From NCBI GenBank assembly GCA_003427395.1, contig BFEA01000083.1, positions 3,062,148 through 3,116,805 of the forward strand: a DNA stretch of 54,658 nt. The letters run 5' to 3'. The notes under the pieces were generated by a model. That model had not been told where the DNA came from. It saw nothing but the letters and a program-made list of their open reading frames with translations, and ran no database searches. Position 1 is the stretch's first letter; each line of letters opens with the position of its first letter. This document shows, piece by piece, positions 42,605 to 53,359 of the stretch. The stretch is from Chara braunii. Taxonomy: Eukaryota > Streptophyta > Charophyceae > Charales > Characeae. The position numbers were made by a program, and so were the translations under genes.

Positions 42605-42779
42605 CCAGGTGTTGATCCAGATTCAGGTTTTATCCCAGGTTCTGGTACAAGCTCTGATCCAAGTTGAGGTTTTGATCCAGGTTTTGTTACAAGCTCAGAT
42701 CTAAGTTGAGGTTTTGATCCAAGTTCTTATACGAGCTCTGAACGAAGTGGAGGTTTTGATTCAGGTTCTAGTGATCTAG
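42605..42779 (+). repeat. 42-bp minisatellite encoding a 14-residue repeat
   Basis: Exact 42-bp period with unit starts at 42626, 42668, 42710 and 42752 (GGTTTTGATCCAGGTTCTGG-like). One frame reads GFIPGSGTSSDPS-stop, GFDPGFVTSSDLS-stop, GFDPSSYTSSERSG, GFDSGS. The last codon is TGA, TGA, GGA. The period is a multiple of three, which hints at a former repeat protein. Confidence 0.88.
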
Positions 42780-42889
42780 TGGGAAATGCAAACTGAATCC
42801 TTCAAGTTATCCTTTATGAATCGTCCCTCTATTCCATTTGTCCAAGAGGAGGAAACTTCAACGTTGTCCTAACAGGGAAGTGACTTCAT

Positions 42890-43210
42890 TGAGAGAGAGA
42901 AAGTCCTAGAGAAAAAGAGAGGGAAAGAGGACCGATTGACACAGTCAGAGAAACAGACAGACAGCATAAGCAGACAGAAAAACCAACAGAAACATATGCA
43001 AACAGGTAGGCAAACACAATCTAACAAACAGACAGATGTCAAACAGACAAAGACAAATGCAGTCGGTCAGACAGACAAAAGCGAACAGATGGCGATAGAC
43101 AAACAGACAGAGATAAGAGAAAATACAGACAAATACAAGCAAGACAAACAAAAATAAACAATTAAACAAACAGACACAGGAACAACGAAGAACACAGAAA
43201 GAGAGAGAGA
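42890..43210 (+). repeat. CAGACA/AGAGAG-rich low-complexity tract 1
   Basis: Purine-rich strand dominated by ACAGACA, AACAGACAGA and GAGAGA words, without a fixed period. Open frames on both strands are compositional. Confidence 0.85.
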
Positions 43211-43334
43211 GATTGGCGGTTGGTTCCCCACGCTGCTGTCAGACATTTAGCTCCCTGAGTACGTAACGCGCCTTCTTTACAACTGCACCGAAAGATGAAA
43301 GATAGCCTGTGTGTATTCATTATCACTGTGCATA

Positions 43335-43393
43335 TTATATTATTATTATTATTATTATTATCATTATTATTATTAATGTTATTATTATTATTG
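43335..43393. repeat. (ATT)n microsatellite
   Basis: ATT repeats with ATC and AATGTT interruptions. Confidence 0.9.
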
Positions 43394-43499
43394 CAATCAG
43401 ACTCGTTTTCTTTTTCTTTCAGCATGCATATAGACGGATGGAAATCCAAAACTGGCGACAGATGGCACACAAAGATCAGAGATATGAAGACCGAGAACA

Positions 43500-44420
43500 C
43501 AGTTTAAGATACAAAATTCGCTGCAGACTGGCTATGACACCAAAGCGCCTGCTTATCTCACTGTTGACTTTGTGTCCAACACCCATCCACATACTTACAA
43601 CTCTGAATCAACCTGAATGTCACACGCACGCTCACTCAGTACGACACACATACTGAGCTCTATCTCTAAGTTTGAGCGGCTATGGCCGCTCTGCTATTAC
43701 TGGCTACGAGCGATCTATCTCCTTGCAGCCCACTTCGGCTTTGGGCATCTGCAGGCCACCTCGCACAAGACACACTAGCAGCGCTTCCGCTTGGCTCGCA
43801 GCAGCATGAATGAATTGATGATGCTACCTCTTGGTTTATGCTTTTGTTGGTCACTGGTCAGCCCCTTTCCACCGGGCCCTTGGTGCACACAGTCCCACAT
43901 GGTACCTGATGACTGGACAAAGTGTGACTGGGAGTGGGTACTGATGACTTGACACAGTTGGACTACCCACTTGCGCATTTTTCTCTGGCCCAACGTGAGC
44001 AAAGACTCGAAAGGCCATTTCTGGACCTTCCGGAAGCCTGTGGACTTAGCCTTTCGGCACTGTAGCAGTTATGACCTCTACACAGTTGTGCCCCCTCTTC
44101 AACGGACCTATAGCTCAAACCCCTACAGCTACACAGCTTACGATATGCAACATTCAACTACCAAAACACAGGTCACGGGTTCAAATACATAGGGGTCGAC
44201 TCGATACTGTACACGGGTGTGGTAAGGTCGAGGGATCAAGCCCTGGAATCTGCATCTGCTACTGCTAAGGTGAAGAACCATTTCTGAGAGGTTACTTAGA
44301 GGGGGGCCCTGACCTTCGATCCTCAAACACAACGTCCCCCCCTCGACCTCGCATTCTCTTTCATGAAACAGCAACCTTCGTTTCCCCAATACAACATACG
44401 ATAGTTATAGCTGAATCTAG
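43500..44420. other. Intergenic, no supported gene
   Basis: GC-richer DNA with many short overlapping frames on both strands; no motif, repeat or RNA gene recognised. Confidence 0.4.
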
Positions 44421-44544
44421 ACTACAGTTGCTCCCAAAATACAACTACAATGACCAAGGCATTTTCTTTCGAAGACGAGAAGATAATTTTTTGTGTCTCA
44501 TTGTCTGTATCACCCCATAGCCGATGACAATCAAACATTAATGC

Positions 44545-44845
44545 AAGAAAAAGAAGAGGGAGAGGGAGAAAAAGAGGAGGAGGAATAAATAGAGGAAGAA
44601 GAAGAAGAAAGGGGAAAGTGAAGAAGGAGAGACAGGGACAGATAGACAAGAGGCAAACAAGAGACAAACGGAAAGCACAGTCAGTCAGACTGAAACAGAC
44701 AGGCGGATAAACACAGATAAACATACAGACGGACAAACACAAATAAACAAACAGACGGACAGAGACACGACGGACAGACAAGACTCACAGAAAGAGAGAA
44801 AAGGAGAAAGTAAGGAAGAGAGAGAGAGGGAGAAGAAATGTGACA
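44545..44845 (+). repeat. CAGACA/GAGAGG-rich low-complexity tract 2
   Basis: Same word composition as tract 1 (GACAGACAAGAC, ACAGATAAACAT, GAGAGAGAGGGAGAAG), order purine-rich then CAGACA-rich then purine-rich. Confidence 0.85.
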
Positions 44846-45159
44846 TGTGTGATTGCCTGCATTGGTCAGCAGTACTTCGTTGGCTGCTGACGTCAACAGT
44901 TGCATTGTCAATTAGTAGGGAGGTAGTAGTCGTGTTGGAAGTAGACCAGACGATGAGCGCCAAGTAGGGAAAAGGGCCTGAAAGGGTATGTTGGCGGGGG
45001 CGAGAGCAGACTCTTATTGGCATTCAGTCTTGAGTATTGTGATTCGCCATTGATGGTCCAACACTGCTTCCTGGACACTGTGATACTTTCTGGGATAACG
45101 AACGAAAGGTTGTGACAAACTGTTCCGTCGAAGTTTTACGGAGTCATCACACACCCACG

Positions 45160-45335
45160 CAGAAGAAGGAGAAAGAGAGAGAGAAAGATACAGAGGTAGA
45201 GAGAGAAAGAGAGGGACAAACAGGAACAGATAGACAGGTGCATACAGATAAAAACAAAGGCATACACAGACAAACAGACACAGACAGACAAGACACAAAG
45301 AGACACAGACAAATAAAGACAAACCCACGAGTCTG
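45160..45335 (+). repeat. CAGACA/GAGAAAG-rich low-complexity tract 3
   Basis: Third copy of this composition (GGAGAAAGAGAGAGAGAAAG then CAGACAAACAGACACAGACA). The repeated order suggests a common origin of the three tracts. Confidence 0.85.
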
Positions 45336-45410
45336 ACTTCCTGGCTCTCAATAAAAATCTGTAGTATAAGATATGTCATTTCTTCATTACCCAACCTTGT
45401 TACATTACAA

Positions 45411-45545
45411 CTATTATTATTATTATTATTATTATTAATTTATTATTATTATTATTATTATTAATTTATTATTATTATTATTATTATTATTAATTTATTA
45501 TTACTATTATTATTATTATTATTTGGATTATTATTATTATTTCAG
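45411..45545. repeat. (ATT)n microsatellite with regular AATTT punctuation
   Basis: Blocks of six to nine ATT units are separated by AATTT three times, then by ACT and GGATT variants: a higher-order repeat. Confidence 0.92.
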
Positions 45546-46080
45546 TAACTTGTGGCCTCGACTACCCTCGTGCCCTCCCTAAGTGAAGGCAGGCCTGAAT
45601 ACCCGCGAGAGACCCTTATCTTAGCGCTTTCCAATACAGGCCTCAGACAGTGCTGCACACCGGTTGGTTGAAGTACAATCGGGGCCTCAGTTGTGCAGAT
45701 GGTAGCGCCCAGGGCACACGCAGTGTGTGGCGTGCACGATACGAAATAGCCACAAGGACCAGAGAAACGCCACATTGTCACCGCATCTATGCGCAAGCGC
45801 TAAGTGGCGTAGGTCGCTGTCAAACAATAGGGTGCTAGCGGGATATGGCTAAGCATGCGGGGTAACACGCACACAAACATAGTCATTGAGACACGCATGC
45901 CGAACAACGAGCAGGTTGTTGTGCCCGGGGATGTGTGACAAAAACGAAAAGGGTGCGTGTGGACTAAAATGAAGGGGATGCAATGGAAGAAAGGAGTAGG
46001 AAGAGTCAAGGAGGAAGGTGAAGAAAGGAAGAAAGGAAGAAAGAAGGAAAGAAGGGCAAAGAGGGAGAAGGGGAAAAAAA
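45546..46080. other. Intergenic, purine-rich right half
   Basis: No coding support. 45960-46085 is an AAGGA/GGAAG-rich strand. Confidence 0.45.
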
Positions 46081-46104
46081 AAAAAGTGGAAGGATACTAC
46101 CCCA

Positions 46105-46225
46105 TTTACTGTTATTACTATTGTTGTTATCATCTACTATTACTATTAGTATTATTATTATTGTCATACTTCTTCTTCTTATTATTGCTATTGTTACTTA
46201 TTTTTGTTATTGTTGTTATTAAACA
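46105..46225. repeat. Degenerate (ATT)/(CTT) microsatellite
   Basis: ATT, GTT, CTT and ACT triplets without a pure core. Confidence 0.8.
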
Positions 46226-46702
46226 TCACAGGCTAGAGATGAAGAGAATGAGGGGCATCGAAGAGGAGTGAGACATTGTCAGTGTGTGATAATGCCTACC
46301 TGCTATATCCTCCTCCATTTTTTTCTTTGATTATGTCTGATAATTATTTTTACTTAGATAATTTTTATTTTGCTAACTTCATGGTCTGGACAATCAAATA
46401 AAATGATTAGACATGATCGATAAACAGGGCGATTGCGGGAGCTCTGCTGGAGTTCAGAAGGAACCCTGGAGGCAGGGAACCATGAGGTACGCGTCACCTA
46501 TTCCTTTGCCGTATACCCTTACAGAGTACGGCCTTCTATCAGATTGCATGCATGACTGTATGATATACTATTCATACATTTTTCAAGACTAAGTTTATTA
46601 AAAGAAAAAATGAAATATGACTAAAATAAGAACCCTGCCTGATGGAAGGAAAGAAACTTAAAATAATCGAGAAGGAACCTATGATTGTTTGGACTGAGAG
46701 AA
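46226..46702. other. Intergenic with scattered hairpins, left edge of array 1
   Basis: No gene. Short stems already occur, for example GCCGTA...TACGGC near 46508-46533 and AGGT...ACCT near 46484-46498, but without the shared loop of the following array. Confidence 0.4.
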
Positions 46703-48166
46703 CAAGTGGTGCGATAAAAAGCTCATGTGTGCACCGTCGTGCTACTTGTGTATGTACTGACTCAACTAAAAGATGACAATGAGGTACTCATGTGTGAGTT
46801 GCCTTAATACCTGTTGGATCGAATGTCGTCGTGAAGGGGAGGAATGAGTAACATTTAGAAACAATAAAGGGAGACTCTTGTGCGGGTCACCCTGTTAACC
46901 CATCGGACGAGTCTCCGAAGGCAGTAAAAAACCCATGCGTGGGTTTGAAGCTTGCCTTATGAGATTGGGACGATTGACACAGTCGGAAGGTGGTGGTACT
47001 CCTTTGTGTGCTACCTCACCATCTTGTTTAACTAGAGATATACTTGATGACGCAGCCGCTGGACTAACTGACTAGCAATGAATAAGCAAAAGTGTTTGGC
47101 AAGTGAGGTAAAGACTTTTATGAAGAATCATCACGCCGTTTGCGTAATGTAAGAGGCGGACGGTCAAAACAACTTCAATTAAAGGTTGCTTTACCGATCT
47201 CCTATGAATCAGGTAAATGGCAGGAAGCTCATGTGTGAGTCTTCCTAATACTTGTTTGATATCGAACTAACTAAGAAGAAAAAGTGGAATGCGGGAGATT
47301 GTGAAAAAATTCAGTCTTTGTGCTTATTAAAGGTGTTGTAGGGGGCTTCAGTAAGGGTTATCCTATTCACACACTTGAGTCTAAGACTGACTAACGATCT
47401 GTAGGAACTAGGAAATCACATTGCTACTCTTCCTCCACCAACTTACTTACTCTCAGGCAGTTCGGTCATCAAACGGGTAATAGGAAGGCTTACTTAGGAA
47501 TCATCATACTACTTGTTTAAGAAATGCATTACTCATTACTCAAGGAAAGTAGTAGGGGGGTTCGTATTATGGTCAACCTATTACTTGCTTGATTATGTAC
47601 TAACTTGCGAGGTGGGATACTCATGTAGGAATATCCTAAACACTCGTCCTCTGTCCAAGCTAACCAAATCTCAGCTCGGTTGGCTTCGGGAGAGTAATAG
47701 ATGACCTTGTGAGGATCGTCTTATTCCACTCATGAAATGAACCGTACCTTTGCCCACGTAATAGTAGGGGGCTCTTGTGCGGGTCGCCTATTATTCACTT
47801 AGACCCCTACTAAGCAAGAGGGGGTAAAATCTAATCTTCCTTAATAATGACTAGAGCAAGTAGTGGGGTGCTCCCGTAGGAACCTCGATTATTTGTTTCG
47901 AGAAGGATACTCTTGTGCGAGCTATCCAGCTACTTATAAGAAACGAGTCTCATGTATTGTCTGTTACTAACCGTTTGCAAGTGTATTGAATAAAATTGGA
48001 AAGGTGGTCGAGTATTCCTGTGCATATTACTCAACCACCCACTTGATTAACAGATTGCTTGAAATTGATCGGGTAGCAGATGGTTGATGTTTCAATCTAT
48101 CTGCTACTTGTGTATATCTGGATGAAAGGAAGAGAAAGGGGAAAGATAAATGCTCCTGTTGGAGCA
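46703..48166 (+). repeat. Hairpin array 1: unrelated stems, conserved loop core
   Basis: At least 13 stem-loops occur every 40-180 bp. Examples (arm 1 / arm 2): 46703-46714/46737-46748 (12 pairs, three G-U); 46780-46789/46796-46806; 46868-46877/46884-46893; 46929-46934/46941-46946 inside 46918-46923/46953-46958; 46987-46998/47012-47025; 47222-47230/47237-47246; 47547-47556/47577-47586; 47760-47774/47781-47795 (14 of 15 pairs); 47857-47864/47888-47895; 47905-47912/47919-47927; 48003-48014/48028-48039; 48073-48087/48092-48107; 48151-48156/48161-48166. Most loops contain a CTC-WTGTGY-GRG core. Stems differ completely between copies. ACTTGTTTGA-like and TACTAAC-like words often follow the stem. 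No coding frame. Function unknown. Confidence 0.85.
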
Positions 48167-49700
48167 AGACTTCATGTATCATAAAAAAAAACGAAAGTTA
48201 GGACTACGAAAAAAAGAACACTAGGAATAATAAAAATCATCACGTCGTCCATGTTCGTTCGTGGCTTCCGAAAAGAAAAGCTACGACGACAAAAAAGTTA
48301 ATCTCAACTACACGAGCACCAAAGGATGTCTTTGTTTCAGAAAGAGGCCATGAAAGGACTAAGGGGAAAGGAAAAGGTGATTTTCTTTTCCGACGACGTA
48401 AGAAATAGGCATAGAAACTCCTTGAGAGAAAGGGGAAAAGGACAGACGACACAAAGCGGCTTGAGAGAGTAGGGCTAGTAATTAGACTTTGGGGTGACGA
48501 TCCCAAAGCTCAGAGAGTTGATCTGGGGACTTGACCCTTAGACATTGATATGTGGGAAAACGAGTGGGAGTGTTGAATCTTTGTTGACATGTGTGTGTGC
48601 ATGTCTCTGTTCGGTCTATTGCAATTGAAGAAGAGGGTCTACGAAAAGGATCCAAATTTCTGCTATCTTTCGATAACAGATCGATTGTTACCGATTCAAT
48701 TTTGACTTGATACCCACATCTAAAGTCAAACCCTGTGGTCAGTAAAACTGTCACCTTTGGTCATTGCCTGAGTGGTCTTAATAACTCTCAAGGGTCCTTT
48801 GAAAAAATGTGAAGGGGTTGGGCTTACGTCTCAGGAAAGATAAAGTTGTCATACATGGTTTGAGAAGTAAGGGACAAGGTCAATGGTGTGAATTGATGAT
48901 TAACGTCGTTAGTGCATGGCATGCGAATTGTCTTTTGCATATTTTGTGCATGTCTGTTTTGTGCGTGATTTTGGATTGAATTGGGTTTGATCTCATGAAG
49001 AGTCTCGGACGCACGACACTTATGAAAGTGGGAAGGGTTCTTGGCGGTAATACCCCCATATTCATCATTTGTCATATGTAACCTTTATACTATCTAATGT
49101 TCAGTTAAGTCAAAACTTATTAAGTAAGATGGAATACCCTTTGGTACTTTGTTTGTATTATTAGGAAAAATAATACATCTTAGACGCAAAAGCGGAAATA
49201 GACGACCTTCTTAAAGTTCGACCTGAAAATTTAGAAGTCCAAGATGGGAAGTGCACATCCTGAACCTGACTTGACTAAGGGGCAGTCTTAAGCGTCTTAC
49301 CGCGCGTACCTCATTCCTATGCTGCGACGAGCGAGCAAACGCCCTCGACCGACCTATGTCTACAAAGGCATGTAAAAGCCTTCGCGTATGGGCCGGCAGC
49401 TCAGCAGGGATACGCCTACCTAAGGGTGGTGACAACCCTTTGGGTAGAGGTAAGTTGCACCTTGCGGCACCCCGATCTGTCGTAGGATGTCATGAGAGGT
49501 ATAATCGGCGTGCACGGTCGGAGTGGTGACTGGTGCTTTTCTACTCAAGAAAAATCATGTGTGACGCGATCATGAGGTTCAGCGCTCCCAGCAGGGTTCG
49601 GGACCGCCGCACGCGACAGCGTATTTGTCGCAGGGATCGTGAAGTCCCTCATCTAACCTCAATCTCAAAGGACGACTAAAATCCAGAAGAGGCGTCCAAC
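48167..49700. other. Intergenic, no supported gene
   Basis: Two minus-strand open frames in the same phase (49075-48824 and 48754-48482) are separated by three stops and show no known motif; not called. The remainder has only short frames. Confidence 0.4.
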
Positions 49701-51700
49701 AATTACCGCAATTGTTTATTTCTACCTGTTATCGTATCATATTTGATATTATGACTAATTTGTTTAAATCTCTAACCAATACGCCATTAAAAAGAAAAAA
49801 AAAAACACCTTGGTGGCTAATGACATTGTCGGTGATTGGGACAAAAGGTCAAAAAGGACATTATGCAGATTCAGAAGGTTGTAAGGGACAACAACAAATC
49901 CGATACGTTCCTCGTCTCCTCGTGTCGTCGTCTCTTGCGCCCGCAAGACGAAGTGTTGCCGTTCCTTGAGCCACACGGGGAGGGGCCTCGCTCCACCTCA
50001 CAATACTCTATATGTATGTATTTGAAGCTCATAAACGTTGAGATTCATTCAAGATGTTGGGATCATGTGAATGTGACTGGTTCAGAAAGCGTCGAAATGC
50101 ATGTAGAATATTGAGAAGTGGAGGGAGGCCAGATGTCAATAGAGGTCAGATGTCAATGGAGAGAGGTAAGCGCAAAGCAGTCGTCGTATAAAGCTGGTCG
50201 GAGTGCCTGGATCACATGACATTGACTTCCTTTTTTTCAAAAAAAAAAAAAAAAAAAAAAAAAAGGCTCGCTCCACTACACAACATTAAAAATGTATCTG
50301 GCACCGACAACCGTCCTACCTGAGAGTCGGAATGTACAACGTTGAGAGTGCAATTTGTATACACTCGTTTTGTATTTCGCTTGCTTAGATCATACGTCAT
50401 ATATATAGATTGAAGATTTTTTGTGAGCTTCTTCCCTTTCGATTTCGGTTTGTTTTCGAAGTTATTAGATACCAAGGTAATCCAATATTGTTGTTGATGT
50501 AAGGGACGCCGGACCGACTTTATGACCGTTATAATCAAAAGGCGACTACCATATGAACCGGACAACCGATGTATACAAGTTGGAAGTTATCTTTTCGACA
50601 ACGAAAATGAGGGTGTGTTGTGTTGGAGGGAATATAATAGTAGTGGAGCAGTGGTCAAAGAACAATAGTGGAGCAGTGACCAAAGAACAATGGGGATGAT
50701 AATGAAATTGCTAAGAAGGGAAATTTTTTTGAAAGACCCTCCGAAATCCATTTATTTGCGGCATGCCCCTCAAATGGTCGACTTACCTTGTCGTGCCCCT
50801 CTGCAATGATTCGAGTTTCTGAGGGGGAAAATGGTGTCATTTGGGCCTGAAATATGTTCAAAATGTCCTTATCGGTACCAGTTTCAAACTTTTGGTATGC
50901 CCCTACTAGACAGCAATTGAGTACAAGGCCAAAAACAAATCATATGCCCGTACCCATACCTTGCATCTTTCTAGTATGCCCCTGTGCACATTGGTGGCAG
51001 TCACGGTGTCGAGCGCATCGGTTCGGCACCGCACAAAACGGGGCGCGACCCTCCCGGCCGCGTCTTGCAGGAGTCAGTCCGATCCTCGTCGCGAATACAT
51101 ATGGAGCTTCGGCAAGCCGCTCCGACCGAGTGCGCCAGGCATATCTCTCGCGAGCCCCTACGACAGGATAGGTTCTATGCGAGGCACGACTTACCTCCAC
51201 CTTACGGGAGTTCTCACCTCCCTTGGGTGGGCGTATCCCCGCCGAGCTACCAGTCCACAGTACGAAAGCTAATCAGCTGCAATCACAGAGGTGAACCAGC
51301 CAAGGGCGTTTCTCGTTCGTTGTAGCATAGGGGGTACACGCGGTTTTACGCCTCTATCGGACCCGTCCGCAAAGCGACGTCTTGGGGGGCTGAAGTCTCA
51401 AGCGCGACTCGTCATCGGTCGACTAGGACGTATCCCACGCACCACACGTACACCACTCTAAGAACATAAAGTTAAAATACGCACGCATACGCACATATAC
51501 AGATCGACACAGAACAAACAACGCGACAACACTTCTAGTCTCTTAGTAGTCATCCCATAATTCTCTGATGCAGAAATCGGATAGGTGTCGCGCGCGAGAC
51601 TTAATATAAAACCGTGTGGACGCAGGGCTAACTCATATCGACTCGCAATGCAAGCATACGCAAGCAGTCGCAAATGATGACGTACTATGTAGTACCCATA
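49701..51700. other. Intergenic, small repeats only
   Basis: Contains A-runs (49794-49806, 50239-50264), CAGATGTCAAT repeated near 50130-50156, and GTATGCCCCT repeated near 50894 and 50974. Overlapping frames at 50940-51325 occupy all phases of a GC-rich stretch and are not supported as genes. Confidence 0.4.
50641..50690 (+). repeat. 25-bp tandem duplication
   Basis: TAGTGGAGCAGTGGTCAAAG-type unit twice, at 50641 and 50666, with two differences. Confidence 0.9.
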
Positions 51701-51735
51701 CTCTTGCGGTCCTCATTAATCTTGAGGGTCGCATT

Positions 51736-51751
51736 CGACACTTAAGTGTCG
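51736..51751. repeat. 16-bp perfect palindrome
   Basis: CGACACTTAAGTGTCG is its own reverse complement. Confidence 0.9.
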
Positions 51752-51801
51752 GCTGACAGGCGCCTTGAAGGGTTAATTTTTCGACGCTAGACAACTGCCA
51801 A

Positions 51802-51870
51802 GTGTGGTTGAGAACCACACCCTCTTCTGCACCCTGCGGAGAGTGGGTGGTACACAGGTTCATACCTGTG
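51802..51870 (+). repeat. Two perfect hairpins
   Basis: GTGTGGTT/AACCACAC with a GAG loop (51802-51820) and CACAGGT/ACCTGTG with a TCAT loop (51853-51870). Confidence 0.85.
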
Positions 51871-52409
51871 GTGACAATCGTCTCTTATCACTCTGGAGAC
51901 CAGCTCTATCATCCATAGCCTGGAAAAAAGTCAAGGGGTTTGACTTTAACGGCTGCCACGGACTACAACGTTCAACTATAAAAATTAACAAGCGAAATCA
52001 AAGTAAGTAAACATCCCAACACTCATACATCAAATCAGATCTCGGGATATAATAAAAGAATGAGAAACATAAACCCATCAGGTATGCAGATCGCGCGTCA
52101 CATGATTGTCATTCTCACTGTTTCCAAGGTAAGGCTCATACACAGGCTCCAAGACACTAACCTGTATAAAACACAAACACAGACGAACATCACTTGCCAT
52201 ACACCAATGTGGTCAACTTTACTTTTCCCTGTAACTCACACCACGCCTCACACACTCAAGTCTCAGTCATAGCCCAATTTTTCATAAATCTCATAAGTTC
52301 TTTATAATGGTTATTAAAAGAAGTCTTGTTAAAACCCTCAAAGAAACATATCAAATTGCAGGGCTAAGGCAATCAAGTTGGATACAGGTGTAAGCAAAGT
52401 TGTGTCGTG

Positions 52410-52666
52410 CGCCGACGAGTCGGCGATCAACCAACCGACCTGTTATCAGTGATAACAGAAGATGATCCTCGTAGGATCAAGCTAAAACTTAGTCCAATCC
52501 TGGATTGAATGTCCAAAGAAGGCCTGTATCATAAGATAGGTTAATGCTCAAGTTATATCATCAGTGTATGGAGAACAAATCCCCATGACACATTCTCATT
52601 CAAGACTCTCCTAATAACCAAGCCTAGGTCTATCTCTATGTTAATATCCAAAGAAAGGTAGACCTA
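52410..52666 (+). repeat. Cluster of short perfect hairpins
   Basis: CGCCGAC/GTCGGCG (52410-52425), CTGTTATCA/TGATAACAG (52440-52458), TGATCC/GGATCA (52463-52479), CAATCC/GGATTG (52495-52507) and TAGGTCTA (52625-52632)/TAGACCTA (52659-52666). All have different sequences and loops of 1-26 nt. Confidence 0.85.
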
Positions 52667-52726
52667 TGACAAAATCTCCCCCATACAGAGTGGATTGTCA
52701 GGATCGCCACCTGTCACAATATAATA

Positions 52727-53077
52727 TAACTCCTTTAAACTAAGAAAATTTTGGTTGTGCTTCCTGTAGGAAAAGTATCTTTTCAGAATTTATATCAGCC
52801 CGAATATGAAAACAAAAATAATATTCAACTTTCCAAAGTCAATTTTTGTCTAACTCCCTGAATTAGCAAAACATTTGGGCAACACTTCCTTTAGAAAAGA
52901 AGACTATCCTGATTTATACTAAGCCATATATAAAAATTAGACAATTTGAACTTTGAAAAGTCAAATTTTGACTAACTCTTGGATTTGCAGAAATTTCGGC
53001 AGCGCTTCCCATAGAGAAAGTAGCTTACCAAAATTTATAGAAAGCCAAGTATAACAAATGATCCCAAAAAATGTGGG
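52727..53077 (+). repeat. Three tandem repeats of about 120 bp
   Basis: Units start TAACTC at 52727, 52851 and 52973 (124 and 122 bp; third partial). Conserved parts include a GCAACACTTCC-like block, GATTTATA...AGCC and an AAGTCAA-TTTTTG block. Fairly diverged. Confidence 0.85.
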
Positions 53078-53359
53078 AATTGATCTAAGTAAAACAAAAC
53101 TTAGCTCAGAAATGCAAGAATTGAAACGCTTAGAAAATGCAAAAATTGAATCCAACTCCTATAGCTCTAGAACGTGGCGAGCAACTAAAGCATCTACCTA
53201 TCAAACTTAAACTCGGACTAAGTAGTGGTCTCACTTAGCCACATGCAGGTCAAACCACAAAGGTAAGTACTCGCACCATCTCCAAAACCAACCTTGTCAA
53301 ACAATAGTTCATGATCTTTCGATGATTTATCCCTTTATACCCAGCTTACATAGGGCATC

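Noticed and set aside
42936-45351. Cys/Leu/Val-rich minus-strand and Gln/Thr-rich plus-strand open frames
   Set aside because: They arise from the CAGACA-rich low-complexity tracts; both strands are equally open.
46703-48166. CRISPR array
   Set aside because: The conserved part is the loop, spacing is irregular, there are no identical repeats with unique spacers, no cas genes, and the genome is eukaryotic.
46703-48166. Tandem tRNA or tRNA-like genes
   Set aside because: Stems do not form a cloverleaf and no A-box or B-box (GGTTCGANNCC) pattern repeats with the units.
48482-49075. Two minus-strand open frames in the same phase (83 and 90 codons)
   Set aside because: Three stops separate them, composition is not protein-like throughout and no motif is seen; chance is likely.
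50940-51325. Overlapping frames of 86-113 codons
   Set aside because: Open in several phases on both strands of GC-rich DNA, with no motif; no basis for choosing one.
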